From NCBI RefSeq assembly GCF_003259335.1, contig NZ_QLLL01000001.1, forward strand, positions 1 through 64,000: a stretch of DNA of 64,000 nt, in the 5' to 3' direction. Made by a program: the position numbers and the translations under genes. The notes under the pieces are model-generated. The model saw only the letters and a list, made by a program, of their open reading frames with translations, was not told the DNA's origin and made no database searches. The DNA is from Chitinophaga skermanii (GTDB lineage Bacteria > Bacteroidota > Bacteroidia > Chitinophagales > Chitinophagaceae). Below are positions 8,937-17,323 of the stretch, one piece after another. Position 1 is the stretch's first letter. Each line of letters opens with the position of its first letter.

Positions 8937-9821
8937 TTATGCGTTTGATAATAAAACTTGCCATGCAGCATCTACTTTATTATCATCGAGCAACGTTTTT
9001 GCGTAGAGATGTAATTCGCGTTCCATATCTGTCGGATTCACGCTGAAGTATTGCACAATATTTTTCAGGTGATCGTCGTGGAAAGTAGGATCTATGCTCG
9101 GCATTTCGTGTACATTGCCGAGTTGCCCGAGGTTGTTGCCGGTTAGGATGTGGCTGGTTTTGATAGAAGCTGGTAATGCATCCACGCCAATGCCTAATTG
9201 CGTATTGGGTTTCGCTACTTCAAATACTGCATCACCACTGGCACGGCAATAATAATCGCCTCCCATCCTAGCTACTAGGTCAATTTTATGCGGGTCGATT
9301 TTGCCTTGTTCTGTTAATACATCTTCGTTCACATGGATTGCCACTGGTTCGCAAATTACGAGGTTACCTGCACCGCCATTGGTACCGGTTTCTATAATTT
9401 GTTTTACAATACACTCAATTTGAACGGGACTTTCCTTTACACGGAAAGGCTTTATTTTTTCCGAAGGAATAGCAGTAAAGCCCGCTTTCTCGAACTCGTT
9501 TACACCTACTGGGTATTCGCAACTGGATAAGGATGCTTGTTGTACCATGTTGTACGACACAACGTTGATCACCACTTCCTTATTAGCATATACATTCGAA
9601 AGCGTATGCTTGGTGGTATTGTCGCGAACGCGGCGAGCGGGTGAAAATATCAGCGTAGCGGGGTTTGACCCGAACACGTTGAAAAAGCTGAACGGCGATA
9701 AATTCGGTTGCCCGTTTTCGTCGATCGTACTGGCAAAGCAAATTGGTCGTGGCGAAACAGCACCTAGTAAAATGGCGTGCAGGTCACTTGTTTTTACTTC
9801 ACCTGGGATGATTGTTTTCAT
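8937..9821 (-). CDS. Flavin reductase family protein
   Basis: 294 aa with a FMN-binding split-barrel (flavin reductase-like) domain in about residues 1-205. The segments AVSPRPICFASTIDENGQPNLSP and FSFFNVFGSNPATLIFSP hold the FMN-contact regions. The C-terminal 85 residues are a helical extension. It lies 22 bp after the fumarylacetoacetase-family gene on the same strand, so the two are very likely co-transcribed. Proteins of this type are often found beside aromatic-ring catabolic genes; the substrate here is not known. Confidence 0.85.
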   Translation of the reverse strand: MKTIIPGEVKTSDLHAILLGAVSPRPICFASTIDENGQPNLSPFSFFNVFGSNPATLIFSPARRVRDNTTKHTLSNVYANKEVVINVVSYNMVQQASLSSCEYPVGVNEFEKAGFTAIPSEKIKPFRVKESPVQIECIVKQIIETGTNGGAGNLVICEPVAIHVNEDVLTEQGKIDPHKIDLVARMGGDYYCRASGDAVFEVAKPNTQLGIGVDALPASIKTSHILTGNNLGQLGNVHEMPSIDPTFHDDHLKNIVQYFSVNPTDMERELHLYAKTLLDDNKVDAAWQVLLSNA

Positions 9822-9843
9822 TGTCGTGTTTGCGTTAGCGTGA

Positions 9844-10854
9844 TTATTTCTTTTTCAAAGCGAGGATGGAGAAATCGCTTTCTTCTGCGATGATGGTGTT
9901 ATGTAGTTTACCTAAACCTTCGATCTCCATTTCTACCACGTCGCCGGCTTGTAACCATTGTTCTTGGTAATTAGGATCATTTAGTTTACCGGTACCATTC
10001 AACTCCAAGAAGCAACCGGTTCCAACTGTGCCAGAGCCTATTACATCGCCTGGTAAAATATTGGCACCATATGAACATCTTTCCACGATTTCCGCAAATG
10101 TCCAATCCATATCGGCCAAATTACCTTCACTAACTTGCACCCCATTCACCCAGCACTTCATTTTCAAGTTGTACGCATTGCCTACATGGCCTTCTTTGGC
10201 AGGCACTAAGAATTCCTCTAATTCGTCGGGCGTAACGAACATAGGACCAATTACTGTACTGAAATCCTTGCCTTTAGCAGGACCAAGGTTGAGCAACATT
10301 TCTTCCATTTGTAAAGTACGGGCGCTCATGTCGTTCATAATCATGTAGCCACCAATGTACTCGTCAGCCTCAGCAGCGGGGATATTTCTACCATGTTTAC
10401 AAATAACGATAGCAGCTTCCAGTTCAAAATCCAATTTATTGAAATGATCAGGCATACAGGGTATTTCGCCCGGGCCTTGAATAGCGTTGTGGTTGGTGAA
10501 GTAGAAAATTGGATATTGGTCGAACTCTGGAATCATATCTACCCTACGGTTGCGGCGTGCAGCAGCTACGTGTTGACGGAAGGCGTAACCATCTCTACAA
10601 GACGTAGGGAAAGGTACTGGAGCCATAATTTGAACAGATTCTACAGGAATACCGATCACGCGGGAAGGCTTCGTACCTTGCTTTAAACTATGGTCTACAG
10701 TTTTAGCAATTCCAATCACATCGTCCCACATCATTAAGAACATATTCATGCTCGATGGCAGCTCGGGGTGTAACTCGTTGGTGTTGTAGAGGAGCCCGTC
10801 TACGAGGATAGCGAGTTGGTCGACTCCTTCTCTTAAATAAGTAACCAGTTTCAT
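9844..10854 (-). CDS. Fumarylacetoacetate hydrolase family protein
   Basis: 336 aa. After an N-terminal domain (MKLVTYLREGVDQLAILVDG) comes the FAH C-terminal fold: the acidic metal ligands appear in DFELEAAIVI and in GYMIMNDMSAR, and the substrate-pocket segment GSGTVGTGCFLEL is near residues 275-290. Members hydrolyse or isomerise acyl-pyruvate-type intermediates such as fumarylacetoacetate in tyrosine breakdown. The upstream open frame to 11106 is non-coding leader; the ATG at 10854 is the natural start. Forms a pair with the flavin reductase gene. Confidence 0.88.
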   Translation of the reverse strand: MKLVTYLREGVDQLAILVDGLLYNTNELHPELPSSMNMFLMMWDDVIGIAKTVDHSLKQGTKPSRVIGIPVESVQIMAPVPFPTSCRDGYAFRQHVAAARRNRRVDMIPEFDQYPIFYFTNHNAIQGPGEIPCMPDHFNKLDFELEAAIVICKHGRNIPAAEADEYIGGYMIMNDMSARTLQMEEMLLNLGPAKGKDFSTVIGPMFVTPDELEEFLVPAKEGHVGNAYNLKMKCWVNGVQVSEGNLADMDWTFAEIVERCSYGANILPGDVIGSGTVGTGCFLELNGTGKLNDPNYQEQWLQAGDVVEMEIEGLGKLHNTIIAEESDFSILALKKK

Positions 10855-10994
10855 GTTGTTGTATTTTGGCGCGTATGAATTACCCAAATATAAGCCTGTG
10901 GCCGAACAAATAAAAATTATAAGTGGCAAGCCCACGTGGGTAAAGGAAAGCGCTTGTTTTATATATTTATGATAAGAAAAATAGCGTATTGAAT

Positions 10995-12224
10995 ATGAAG
11001 CGAATCTTGCTTTTAACCTGTATGATAATAAATGCTGCTGCTGCAACTGCGCAGGAGCAAACGGATTCTTTTTTAGTGAAGTTGTTAATGGAGAAAGGAT
11101 CGCCAAAGTTGAAGCATATCTTACAGCATCCCGATTCGTTTCAGTACCAAATCATTTACACTAAAATCGATTATAATCGATATAATACTCCTACCCTACA
11201 CAACTATTGTTATGCTGTTAACAAGGATAAATATTTCAATCCTGCCTCTACTGTTAAAATGCCCATGGCATTAATGGCTTTGGAATTGATGAACCAAGAA
11301 AGGGTAAAAGGTTTAAATAAGTACACCCGTATGGAAGTACAGAACGCAAGAACGCATGCAGCATCATACGATAGCAGCATTCCATCGATTGCACAGTATA
11401 TTCGGAAAGTATTTCTTGTGAGTGATAATGATGCTTATAACCAATTATTCGAATTCGTAGGCTTACACAATGCCAATAAAATGTTGCACGCAAAAGGCTA
11501 CCCCAATAGCCGCATCCTCCGCAGATTTGCCCCCATTCCTGAAAGTGAGAACCTAGTAACACGTAACATTCAGTTTTACAACAAAAAAGGCAAATTAGTG
11601 GTAGAAAAGCAAGCTACCATCTCTACCTATAATTACGACAAATTACCTAAAGTATTTGTCGGCAAAGGTCGATGGAACAGCCAAGATAGCTTGATTAATG
11701 AACCGATGGATTTTACACGGCATAATACAGTGCCTTTACTTGATTTACAACAAATACTCACATCCATTATTTTCCCACAATCAGTACCATTATCACAACG
11801 TTTCCAACTCACAGGTAGCGATACCAAGCTACTATTAACGGCTATGAGCGAATTGCCACGCGAATCGCGCTCGCCCATATACGATACCACGGAGTTTTTC
11901 GATAGCTATACCAAGTTCTTCTTTTTTAAAGATGGCAGGCAGAAGATACCCAGCAATATTCGGGTGTTCAACAAAACGGGCTGGTCGTACGGGTATTTAA
12001 CCGATGTGGCCTATATCGTAGATTTCGAACACGAAGTGGATTTTATGCTCAGCGGTACGATATATGTGAACCGCGATGGGATATTGAACGATAACAAGTA
12101 TGAATACGAGGAATTGGGATACCCATTCTTCCGCGAAATAGGAGAAATTATCTACAACTACGAATTGCAGCGAAACCGGGCGTATAAACCCAATCTCAAC
12201 AAGTTTCGATTATCGTATAATTAG
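10995..12224 (+). CDS. Class A beta-lactamase-like serine hydrolase, secreted
   Basis: 409 aa with a signal peptide (about residues 1-19). It shows the full penicilloyl-serine transferase set: Ser85-x-x-Lys88 in PASTVK, SDN at 143-145 in VSDNDAYN, and KTG at 327-329 in NKTGWSYGY. No obvious class A Glu-containing omega loop was found, and the spacing from SDN to KTG (about 180 residues) is larger than in true class A enzymes. I therefore call it a beta-lactamase-related hydrolase or peptidase, not a resistance enzyme. An in-frame TTG lies two codons upstream; ATG at 10995 is used. Confidence 0.8.
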   Translation: MKRILLLTCMIINAAAATAQEQTDSFLVKLLMEKGSPKLKHILQHPDSFQYQIIYTKIDYNRYNTPTLHNYCYAVNKDKYFNPASTVKMPMALMALELMNQERVKGLNKYTRMEVQNARTHAASYDSSIPSIAQYIRKVFLVSDNDAYNQLFEFVGLHNANKMLHAKGYPNSRILRRFAPIPESENLVTRNIQFYNKKGKLVVEKQATISTYNYDKLPKVFVGKGRWNSQDSLINEPMDFTRHNTVPLLDLQQILTSIIFPQSVPLSQRFQLTGSDTKLLLTAMSELPRESRSPIYDTTEFFDSYTKFFFFKDGRQKIPSNIRVFNKTGWSYGYLTDVAYIVDFEHEVDFMLSGTIYVNRDGILNDNKYEYEELGYPFFREIGEIIYNYELQRNRAYKPNLNKFRLSYN

Positions 12225-12565
12225 CCCGTCGCACGCAATGTATAATTCTTAAGCGTTTCTCTTGAGTGAATTTTATATTATTAATTACAACATATAAATG
12301 TTGTCTATCTTCTTTTATTTCTCATAGAATAAGCCATGAGTCATTGTGTAGTATTTGCTGCCATTCATCATTCTTCATAAAAAACTTGCACGGAATTTGA
12401 CGTATCGTGTCTGATTTGATACGATATTTGCAATATCAAATCTTTACACGGACTACCACCGTTTTATTGTTAATCTTAAATATTCGGTTGGCTGTTTCGT
12501 GATTTTGTGAACCTATAGCTGTTACCAATTGTTTTTTTGGAAATACTCATTAAACATAGGAACTC
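12225..12565. promoter_or_regulatory. Intergenic region with several inverted repeats, upstream of the fatty-acid hydroxylase gene
   Basis: Contains the hairpin ACAACAT-ATAA-ATGTTGT (about 12288-12305) and a 9-bp perfect inverted repeat GATTTGATA/TATCAAATC (12413-12421 and 12434-12442; 12-bp spacer). The second has operator-like geometry. No exact TAnnTTTG box was found, and no regulator can be assigned. Confidence 0.4.
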
Positions 12566-13222
12566 ATGAAATTCGAAAAGATTAAGAACAAAGGCCAGGC
12601 AAGGTTATTCGAAAGTCAGTACCTGGAAATGCTTACCAAAACACACCCCTTGGTTATTTGGGGCATGTATATTCCTATAATTGGTTACTTATTATACCAT
12701 AGTTACGATGCTTATTTGAACAGCGTAGGCAGAATTGCGCTCGTATTCTTAAGCGGGGTATTTGTGTGGACATTATTTGAGTATATCATGCACCGGTTTA
12801 TTTTTCACTTTGCCACGGAAAAACCGCGGCTCCGTAAAATCATTTACGTAATGCATGGTAATCACCATGAATATCCCCGCGATAAACAACGTTTATTTAT
12901 GCCGCCCGTGCCGAGCTTAATTATTTCGTCGGTATTATTTGCCTTGTTCTATTTGGCAATGGGTAGTGTAGCGTATATGTTTTTTCCCGGGTTTATATTT
13001 GGGTACCTCTGCTATGGAAGTATGCATTACGCTATACACGCGTGGAACCCGCCTTTTAAATCGATGAAGCCACTATGGCGTAACCATCATTTACATCACT
13101 ACAAAAGCGATGATAAAGGCTTCGGGGTAAGCACTGCTTTTTGGGACCGTGTATTCGGTACTTTCTTCGATTTAGATAAGGAGAAAGATGACAAAGAGAA
13201 AGTGAAGGAACTAATGTTTTAG
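12566..13222 (+). CDS. Fatty acid hydroxylase / sterol desaturase superfamily membrane protein
   Basis: 218 aa with four hydrophobic stretches and the superfamily's histidine clusters: HRFIFHF (about residue 77), HGNHHEYP (about 103), HYAIHAW (about 156) and HHLHHYK (about 176). These bind a di-iron centre. The closest known type is the fatty-acid 2-hydroxylase (FA2H-like) group, which would hydroxylate acyl chains of sphingolipids or other lipids; sphingolipid modification would fit Bacteroidota but is inference. Single gene, terminated at 13245-13279. Confidence 0.88.
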   Translation: MKFEKIKNKGQARLFESQYLEMLTKTHPLVIWGMYIPIIGYLLYHSYDAYLNSVGRIALVFLSGVFVWTLFEYIMHRFIFHFATEKPRLRKIIYVMHGNHHEYPRDKQRLFMPPVPSLIISSVLFALFYLAMGSVAYMFFPGFIFGYLCYGSMHYAIHAWNPPFKSMKPLWRNHHLHHYKSDDKGFGVSTAFWDRVFGTFFDLDKEKDDKEKVKELMF

Positions 13223-13240
13223 TCCAGTTTTCATAGTAGA

Positions 13241-13284
13241 AAAATAAAAGGTTGACATGTCAATTATGTCAACCTTTTATTTTG
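13241..13284. terminator. Bidirectional terminator
   Basis: 14-bp perfect stem TAAAAGGTTGACAT/ATGTCAACCTTTTA between convergent genes. Confidence 0.85.
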
Positions 13285-13303
13285 TAATATTTTTTGGATG
13301 AGA

Positions 13304-13651
13304 TTACCATTTTTCTTCATCATCGCCTGGCACGGAATTGCTGTTTTTATGTGCTTCGCGTGATTTCCATTTTTGAATTTGGCGATCGATGATGAGTCGT
13401 GCAATGTGATAATAGACTTCTGGGTATTCGCCGGTAGCGAGTAGTTCTTTTACTTTATTTTCAGAAACATCTACTCTGTATAAGAGGTATACGAATTGTT
13501 CGAAGTCGTTGTTAATAAGTGCTTCCAGCTTTTGGGCCAATGCTTTCACCAGTGATGACTCTGTAATGTTATCATTGGGAACGCTGATATCCAGCGTTGT
13601 TGTCAGCCATTCGCCTGCGGCGGAAATATATTGAGGAAGCAGTGGTTGCAT
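13304..13651 (-). CDS. Conserved-looking hypothetical protein (115 aa)
   Basis: Small soluble, helix-rich, acidic protein with no signal peptide. The central part (LEALINNDFEQFVYLLYRVDVSEN, about residues 40-65, and YHIARLIIDRQIQKW near 85) has the look of a Bacteroidota-specific family with repeated helices. I cannot name a family. It starts 6 bp after the DUF6263-like gene's stop on the same strand and is probably in one operon with it and the TIGR02757 gene. Confidence 0.7.
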   Translation of the reverse strand: MQPLLPQYISAAGEWLTTTLDISVPNDNITESSLVKALAQKLEALINNDFEQFVYLLYRVDVSENKVKELLATGEYPEVYYHIARLIIDRQIQKWKSREAHKNSNSVPGDDEEKW

Positions 13652-13656
13652 AGTTG

Positions 13657-14598
13657 TTATTTGAATCGTTTGAACTTATACGATGCGTTGGTAACAATGC
13701 GAACAGGTACTTTGATGTCTTGTTTAATCTTCTTTTTCTTATTGGCTTTATACGTGTATTGACCTTTCATTTCTGTGTTCTGTACGCATATGCGGGGGAA
13801 TCCATTTTCGCGATCGATTAAATAATTGCTTTGAATTTGCCCGCCGATTTCGGCAGTTGCTTGGATGTCGTCTTCTACTGTGAGTGTTTGCAATTTATCT
13901 GTGTTAACATTACCGGTACCGTTAATTTTAGCGGTTTGGGCATCCCAATGTTGCAGGTTCCAATATAGGTCAACACGGCCTACTAAGCCTGTTCTCAGCG
14001 GAACGCTTTCTTCCCATTGGGTTCCGGTTTTAATACCATGTGATGGATAAATAACGAGCAATTGTTCTAGCCAAGAACGGAATGCATTGGTACCGAACTG
14101 ATCGCTCAATAGTTTTTTATAAGCAGCGATTTCATCTTCTTTCAGATCTTTGAACGCAACACCGGCTTTTTCGAGAATATTATCCAGCCCATCAACACTA
14201 TTGATGATACCTGTGGTTTGAATATCTACCGTGAACGTTTGATCGAGTAAGTTTTTGAGAGCGGCTTGCAGGGGTTCTTTTTCGTTTTTGATATTAGCGT
14301 CTACTAGGATATTCCTATTATTAGCGTTGTAGATGAATTTGAGTTCTTTGTATTGAAATGAGAGCAGGAACTTGCCAGGTAAAACATCTACTACATTGAT
14401 GGCGATTTTGTTGTTATAATCGCGGGTCGTGCGTTGCACAACATCATTTACAGTAATGTATGTTTCTGTTCTGCTTTCTTGTTGTAGTTCGAATACAGAT
14501 CCCTTATCAAATTTATATCCCAATTCAACATATTCTTGTGCTTGGGAAGTAATTGTTACGCTGATGCTTAATAAAAGTAAACTTAAAAAACGCTTCAT
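13657..14598 (-). CDS. Secreted DUF6263-like protein
   Basis: 313 aa. Signal peptide at residues 1-20 (ends SQAQ). The mature protein is beta-rich, with repeated segments about resisting threshold-like stretches (YKFDKGSVFELQQESRTE, QIQSNYLIDRENGFPRICV) that resemble DUF6263, a periplasmic or surface protein family of unknown function. An in-frame TTG two codons upstream also exists; ATG at 14598 is used. Lies between the TIGR02757 gene (20 bp) and the 115-aa gene (6 bp), so an operon is likely. Confidence 0.75.
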   Translation of the reverse strand: MKRFLSLLLLSISVTITSQAQEYVELGYKFDKGSVFELQQESRTETYITVNDVVQRTTRDYNNKIAINVVDVLPGKFLLSFQYKELKFIYNANNRNILVDANIKNEKEPLQAALKNLLDQTFTVDIQTTGIINSVDGLDNILEKAGVAFKDLKEDEIAAYKKLLSDQFGTNAFRSWLEQLLVIYPSHGIKTGTQWEESVPLRTGLVGRVDLYWNLQHWDAQTAKINGTGNVNTDKLQTLTVEDDIQATAEIGGQIQSNYLIDRENGFPRICVQNTEMKGQYTYKANKKKKIKQDIKVPVRIVTNASYKFKRFK

Positions 14599-14618
14599 CT
14601 TCAATCTAAAAAATTAAT

Positions 14619-15392
14619 CTATACATATTTTTCAATCACGCCTAAGCCAAACAATGCGAAGTCGTACTTCACTGGGTCCCAAGGATCGAGCTGTTTCAGT
14701 TCGTTGGTGAGTGCCAATGCATTTTTCCAAGAGGCATCCGGTTTTTCAATTAAACCAAGTCTAGTGGCTACGCGGGCTACATGCACATCCATGGGGATCA
14801 CAAGTTGCGAAGGCAGTATATTCTCCCATATCCCAAAATCTACGCCACGATCGTCTTTTCTAACCATCCAACGTAAGAACATATTCAACCTTTTACAAGC
14901 CGCGTTGGCTGCGGGCGTAGAAATATGTTTCCTGGTACGCTCCGGGTGTTCCAGTGCAAAGAACATGGTTCTGAAACCTTTCAGTGCATTTTCAACGTTA
15001 TCATCATCTTCCGAAAGATGCCCACTAAAAGCAAATTCCAAGGAAGTAACATTCTGGTAGTAATGCTGTAGAAACTCTACAAAGTACATCAAATCCAACC
15101 CGTTAAACGTACGATGCTTAAACTGCATCAGTTTCATACGCTCACGTGGCTGGTGGTTCAAGATAAAATCGTAAGGCGCATTATCAAACAACCGCATCAA
15201 TTCCGTGCATTTGTTAATAATCGTCGTTCTGTTACCCCACGCTAATATGGCTGCAAATAACCCGGAAATTTCTATATCCTGAAGCTTGCTGAAACGATGC
15301 GGGATACAGACTGGGTCACTTGCAATGAAACCAAGCTGGTTGTAATGATCCACCTTGGCATCGAGATATGATTTCAATTGCTGGAGTTCCAT
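14619..15392 (-). CDS. TIGR02757 (DUF2400) family protein
   Basis: 257 aa, full length. Recognised from FAAILAWGNRTTIINKCTEL, the HRTFNGLDLMYFV region and the C-terminal LGLIEKPDASWKNALALT and LDPWDPVKYDFALFGLG. The fold resembles helix-hairpin-helix DNA glycosylases (the C-terminal DPVKYDFALF part), and a nucleic-acid role has been suggested for the family; no activity is proven. First gene of a probable three-gene operon. Confidence 0.9.
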   Translation of the reverse strand: MELQQLKSYLDAKVDHYNQLGFIASDPVCIPHRFSKLQDIEISGLFAAILAWGNRTTIINKCTELMRLFDNAPYDFILNHQPRERMKLMQFKHRTFNGLDLMYFVEFLQHYYQNVTSLEFAFSGHLSEDDDNVENALKGFRTMFFALEHPERTRKHISTPAANAACKRLNMFLRWMVRKDDRGVDFGIWENILPSQLVIPMDVHVARVATRLGLIEKPDASWKNALALTNELKQLDPWDPVKYDFALFGLGVIEKYV

Positions 15393-15528
15393 ATAAGTCT
15401 AAATTACCTGCCGCATTCCATTACGGAAGTTGGCCAGGTACTATCGGTTGTGTATTCGGTTTTCCGTAATATAAGGTTACGGTAGCTAAATTTAAGTTGT
15501 TTTCAATAAAAAATGGCCTAAATATCCA

Positions 15529-15566
15529 TGCACGGTTGTTAACAAATCATGATAATCAACCGTGCA
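15529..15566 (-). terminator. Terminator hairpin of the cystathionine gamma-synthase-type gene
   Basis: 10-bp perfect stem TGCACGGTTG/CAACCGTGCA about 20 bp past the stop codon. The T tail is weak, so it may act with Rho. Confidence 0.55.
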
Positions 15567-15585
15567 AGTAGTATTTTACCCCCAA

Positions 15586-16725
15586 TTAGCCTATAGCCTG
15601 GGTTAAATCGTCGATCAAATCTTCCACATCCTCAATCCCTACACTCAAGCGAATCAAAGAATCCACTAAGCCGTTTTTTACACGTTCCTCCCGGGGAATC
15701 GAAGCATGGGTCATGCTTGCTGGGTGACCAATCAAGCTTTCTACACCGCCCAACGACTCTGCCAAGCTAAAATAATGGGTACCACTCAATACCTTATGAG
15801 CAGCTTCAATGCTATCATCTTTTAAAGTAAACGACATCATACCACCAAAACCCCTCATTTGTTCCTTCGCAACGTGGTGGTTGGGGTGATCGGTAAAACC
15901 GGCCCAATATACTTTATCCACTTTGTTGTGGTTACGTAAGAAATGAGCAATCTTCTCCCCGTTCTCGCAATGACGTTGCATCCTAACGTGCAAAGTTTTC
16001 AATCCCCGCAATACTAAAAAGCAATCTTGCGGACCCGGCACAGCCCCGCAACTATTTTGGATAAAAGCCAATTGCTGTGCAATTGCCTCCTCCTTTACAA
16101 TAATAGCACCATGTACCACGTCGCTATGGCCGCCTAAATACTTAGTAGCAGAGTGTACCACTATATCTGCCCCCAAATCTAAAGGGTTCTGTAGATAAGG
16201 AGAAGCAAATGTATTATCGACACATAAAAGCAAATTGTGGTTTTGAGAAATCCTCGATACGGCAGCAATATCAATAATATTAAGAAGCGGGTTGGTAGGA
16301 GTTTCCACCCATACTAAACGCGTACGATCCGTGATGAGCGGTGTAATGCTATTGGCGTCTTGCATGGCAGTGAAGTGGAATTTAATACCGTAACGCTCAA
16401 ATACCTTCGTAAAAATGCGGTAAGTACCACCGTATAAATCGTTTGATGCAATAACCTCATCGCCAGGGTTCAACAATTTGAGGATGGCATCTGTAGCAGC
16501 AAGGCCACTGCCAAAGCAAAGGCCATAATTACCGTTTTCGGCGGCTGCGAGTGCATCTTGTAAAGCTGCGCGGGTTGGGTTTTGTGTACGGGCATATTCA
16601 TAGCCTTTATGCACACCGGGCGCCTCTTGTACGTAAGTAGATGTTTGAAAAATGGGAGTCATAATTGCGCCGGTAGACGGATCGGGGGCCACGCCGGCGT
16701 GAATGAATTTAGTGCCTAGCTTCAT
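15586..16725 (-). CDS. Cystathionine gamma-synthase / gamma-lyase family PLP enzyme
   Basis: 379 aa, full-length Cys/Met metabolism PLP-dependent enzyme. PLP attaches to Lys195 in HSATKYLGGHSD; other marks are YEYARTQNPTR, GSGLAATDAIL, CVDNTFASPY and ESLGGVESLIGHPASMTH. It would interconvert cystathionine, cysteine or homocysteine derivatives. Sequence alone does not separate synthase from lyase, so no symbol is given. Single gene; the leader carries a 17-bp sequence also found at 26300. I saw no SAM riboswitch. Confidence 0.92.
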   Translation of the reverse strand: MKLGTKFIHAGVAPDPSTGAIMTPIFQTSTYVQEAPGVHKGYEYARTQNPTRAALQDALAAAENGNYGLCFGSGLAATDAILKLLNPGDEVIASNDLYGGTYRIFTKVFERYGIKFHFTAMQDANSITPLITDRTRLVWVETPTNPLLNIIDIAAVSRISQNHNLLLCVDNTFASPYLQNPLDLGADIVVHSATKYLGGHSDVVHGAIIVKEEAIAQQLAFIQNSCGAVPGPQDCFLVLRGLKTLHVRMQRHCENGEKIAHFLRNHNKVDKVYWAGFTDHPNHHVAKEQMRGFGGMMSFTLKDDSIEAAHKVLSGTHYFSLAESLGGVESLIGHPASMTHASIPREERVKNGLVDSLIRLSVGIEDVEDLIDDLTQAIG

Positions 16726-17073
16726 GTGAACTATATTTTAGCCTTGGTTATTAACTATTTGATGCCTAAAAAATGGCGTTTCTAAAGGTACTGAAAAAGG
16801 AAACGCGAACGATTGGGGAAATTGAACTCGAAAACCAGTAACATGAAAAATTAATTATATAGTAAAAAACATATATACTAGAAACTCTGCGCTTTAGGTA
16901 TTCCCTTGTTTAATATATGTATATAATGTATAAATCAGCTTGTTATATTATATTTTTAAATAGGCTCATAAAATATCGATTTCAAGGTTTTACGTAATCC
17001 GGGCAAATTTTATCACTCACGAGGATTTTTTAAGCGTTCACGAGAATGCATGAACTTGTATGATGAAATAAAT

Positions 17074-17142
17074 TAATTTCAATCCAGGTTTTTCATAGGA
17101 TATGGTTAAAATTTCTGAAGGCGGTATTCTTGCCGCTTTTTT
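17074..17142 (+). ncRNA. Dispersed small-RNA-like element, copy 4
   Basis: A weak -7 (TAATTTCA, 17074-17081) is followed after five bases by GGTTTTTCATAGGATATGG (17087-17105), TTAAAATT, the hairpin AAGGCGG-TATTCTTG-CCGCTTT (17118-17139) and the rest of a T6 run. The conserved box is identical to copy 1 while the stem differs. Confidence 0.6.
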
Positions 17143-17162
17143 ATTTTGAAATTTAGACCCAT

Positions 17163-17260
17163 AAGCGCGAAGTACCATTGGTACTTTTATTTACAGTAAC
17201 CTTTAGCGCTGCGGTATAGGAATATTTTGGAGGCTGGTCGTAAGACGGGCCTCTTTTTTT
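17163..17260 (+). ncRNA. Possible structured RNA ending in an intrinsic terminator
   Basis: AGCGC (17164-17168) can pair with GCGCT (17206-17210), enclosing the hairpin AAGTACC-ATT-GGTACTT (17170-17186). The terminator GAGGCTGGTC-GTAA-GACGGGCCTC (17230-17253) with T7 follows. No convincing promoter or ORF. It could be an independent RNA or simply read-through termination after copy 4. Confidence 0.3.
17230..17260 (+). terminator. Plus-strand intrinsic terminator
   Basis: GAGGCTGGTC/GACGGGCCTC stem with GTAA tetraloop and T7, with no plus-strand gene upstream. Confidence 0.75.
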
Positions 17261-17271
17261 ATGTATGGGCA

Positions 17272-17302
17272 CAAAAAAAGCCGGCTCTGAAAGAACCGGC
17301 GT
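17272..17302 (-). terminator. Terminator of the DUF2911 gene
   Basis: GCCGG...CCGGC stem followed on the minus strand by T7, 22 bp past the stop. Confidence 0.8.
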
Positions 17303-17323
17303 ATTGATTACCAATAGGTAAGA

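Larger units (their letters stand above)
16726..17323. other. 600-bp intergenic region with small-RNA copy 4, a structured block and two terminators
   Basis: Very AT-rich between 16850 and 16960. It holds the 17-mer ATTGGGGAAATTGAACT near 16812, the element at 17074-17142, a structured block at 17163-17260 and the DUF2911 terminator. No credible ORF. Confidence 0.6.

Noticed and set aside
10855..11106. N-terminal extension of the fumarylacetoacetase-family protein
   Set aside because: The 84 extra codons overlap the leader of the divergent serine-hydrolase gene and are not family-like; the ATG at 10854 starts the FAH domain.
10995..12224. True class A beta-lactamase (antibiotic-resistance gene)
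   Set aside because: SxxK, SDN and KTG are present, but the SDN-KTG spacing is too long and the Glu-containing omega loop was not found; a related hydrolase is more likely.
16726..16860. SAM riboswitch upstream of the cystathionine gamma-synthase-type gene
   Set aside because: I looked for SAM-I and SAM-II type core motifs on the minus strand and saw none. An Rfam search would settle it.
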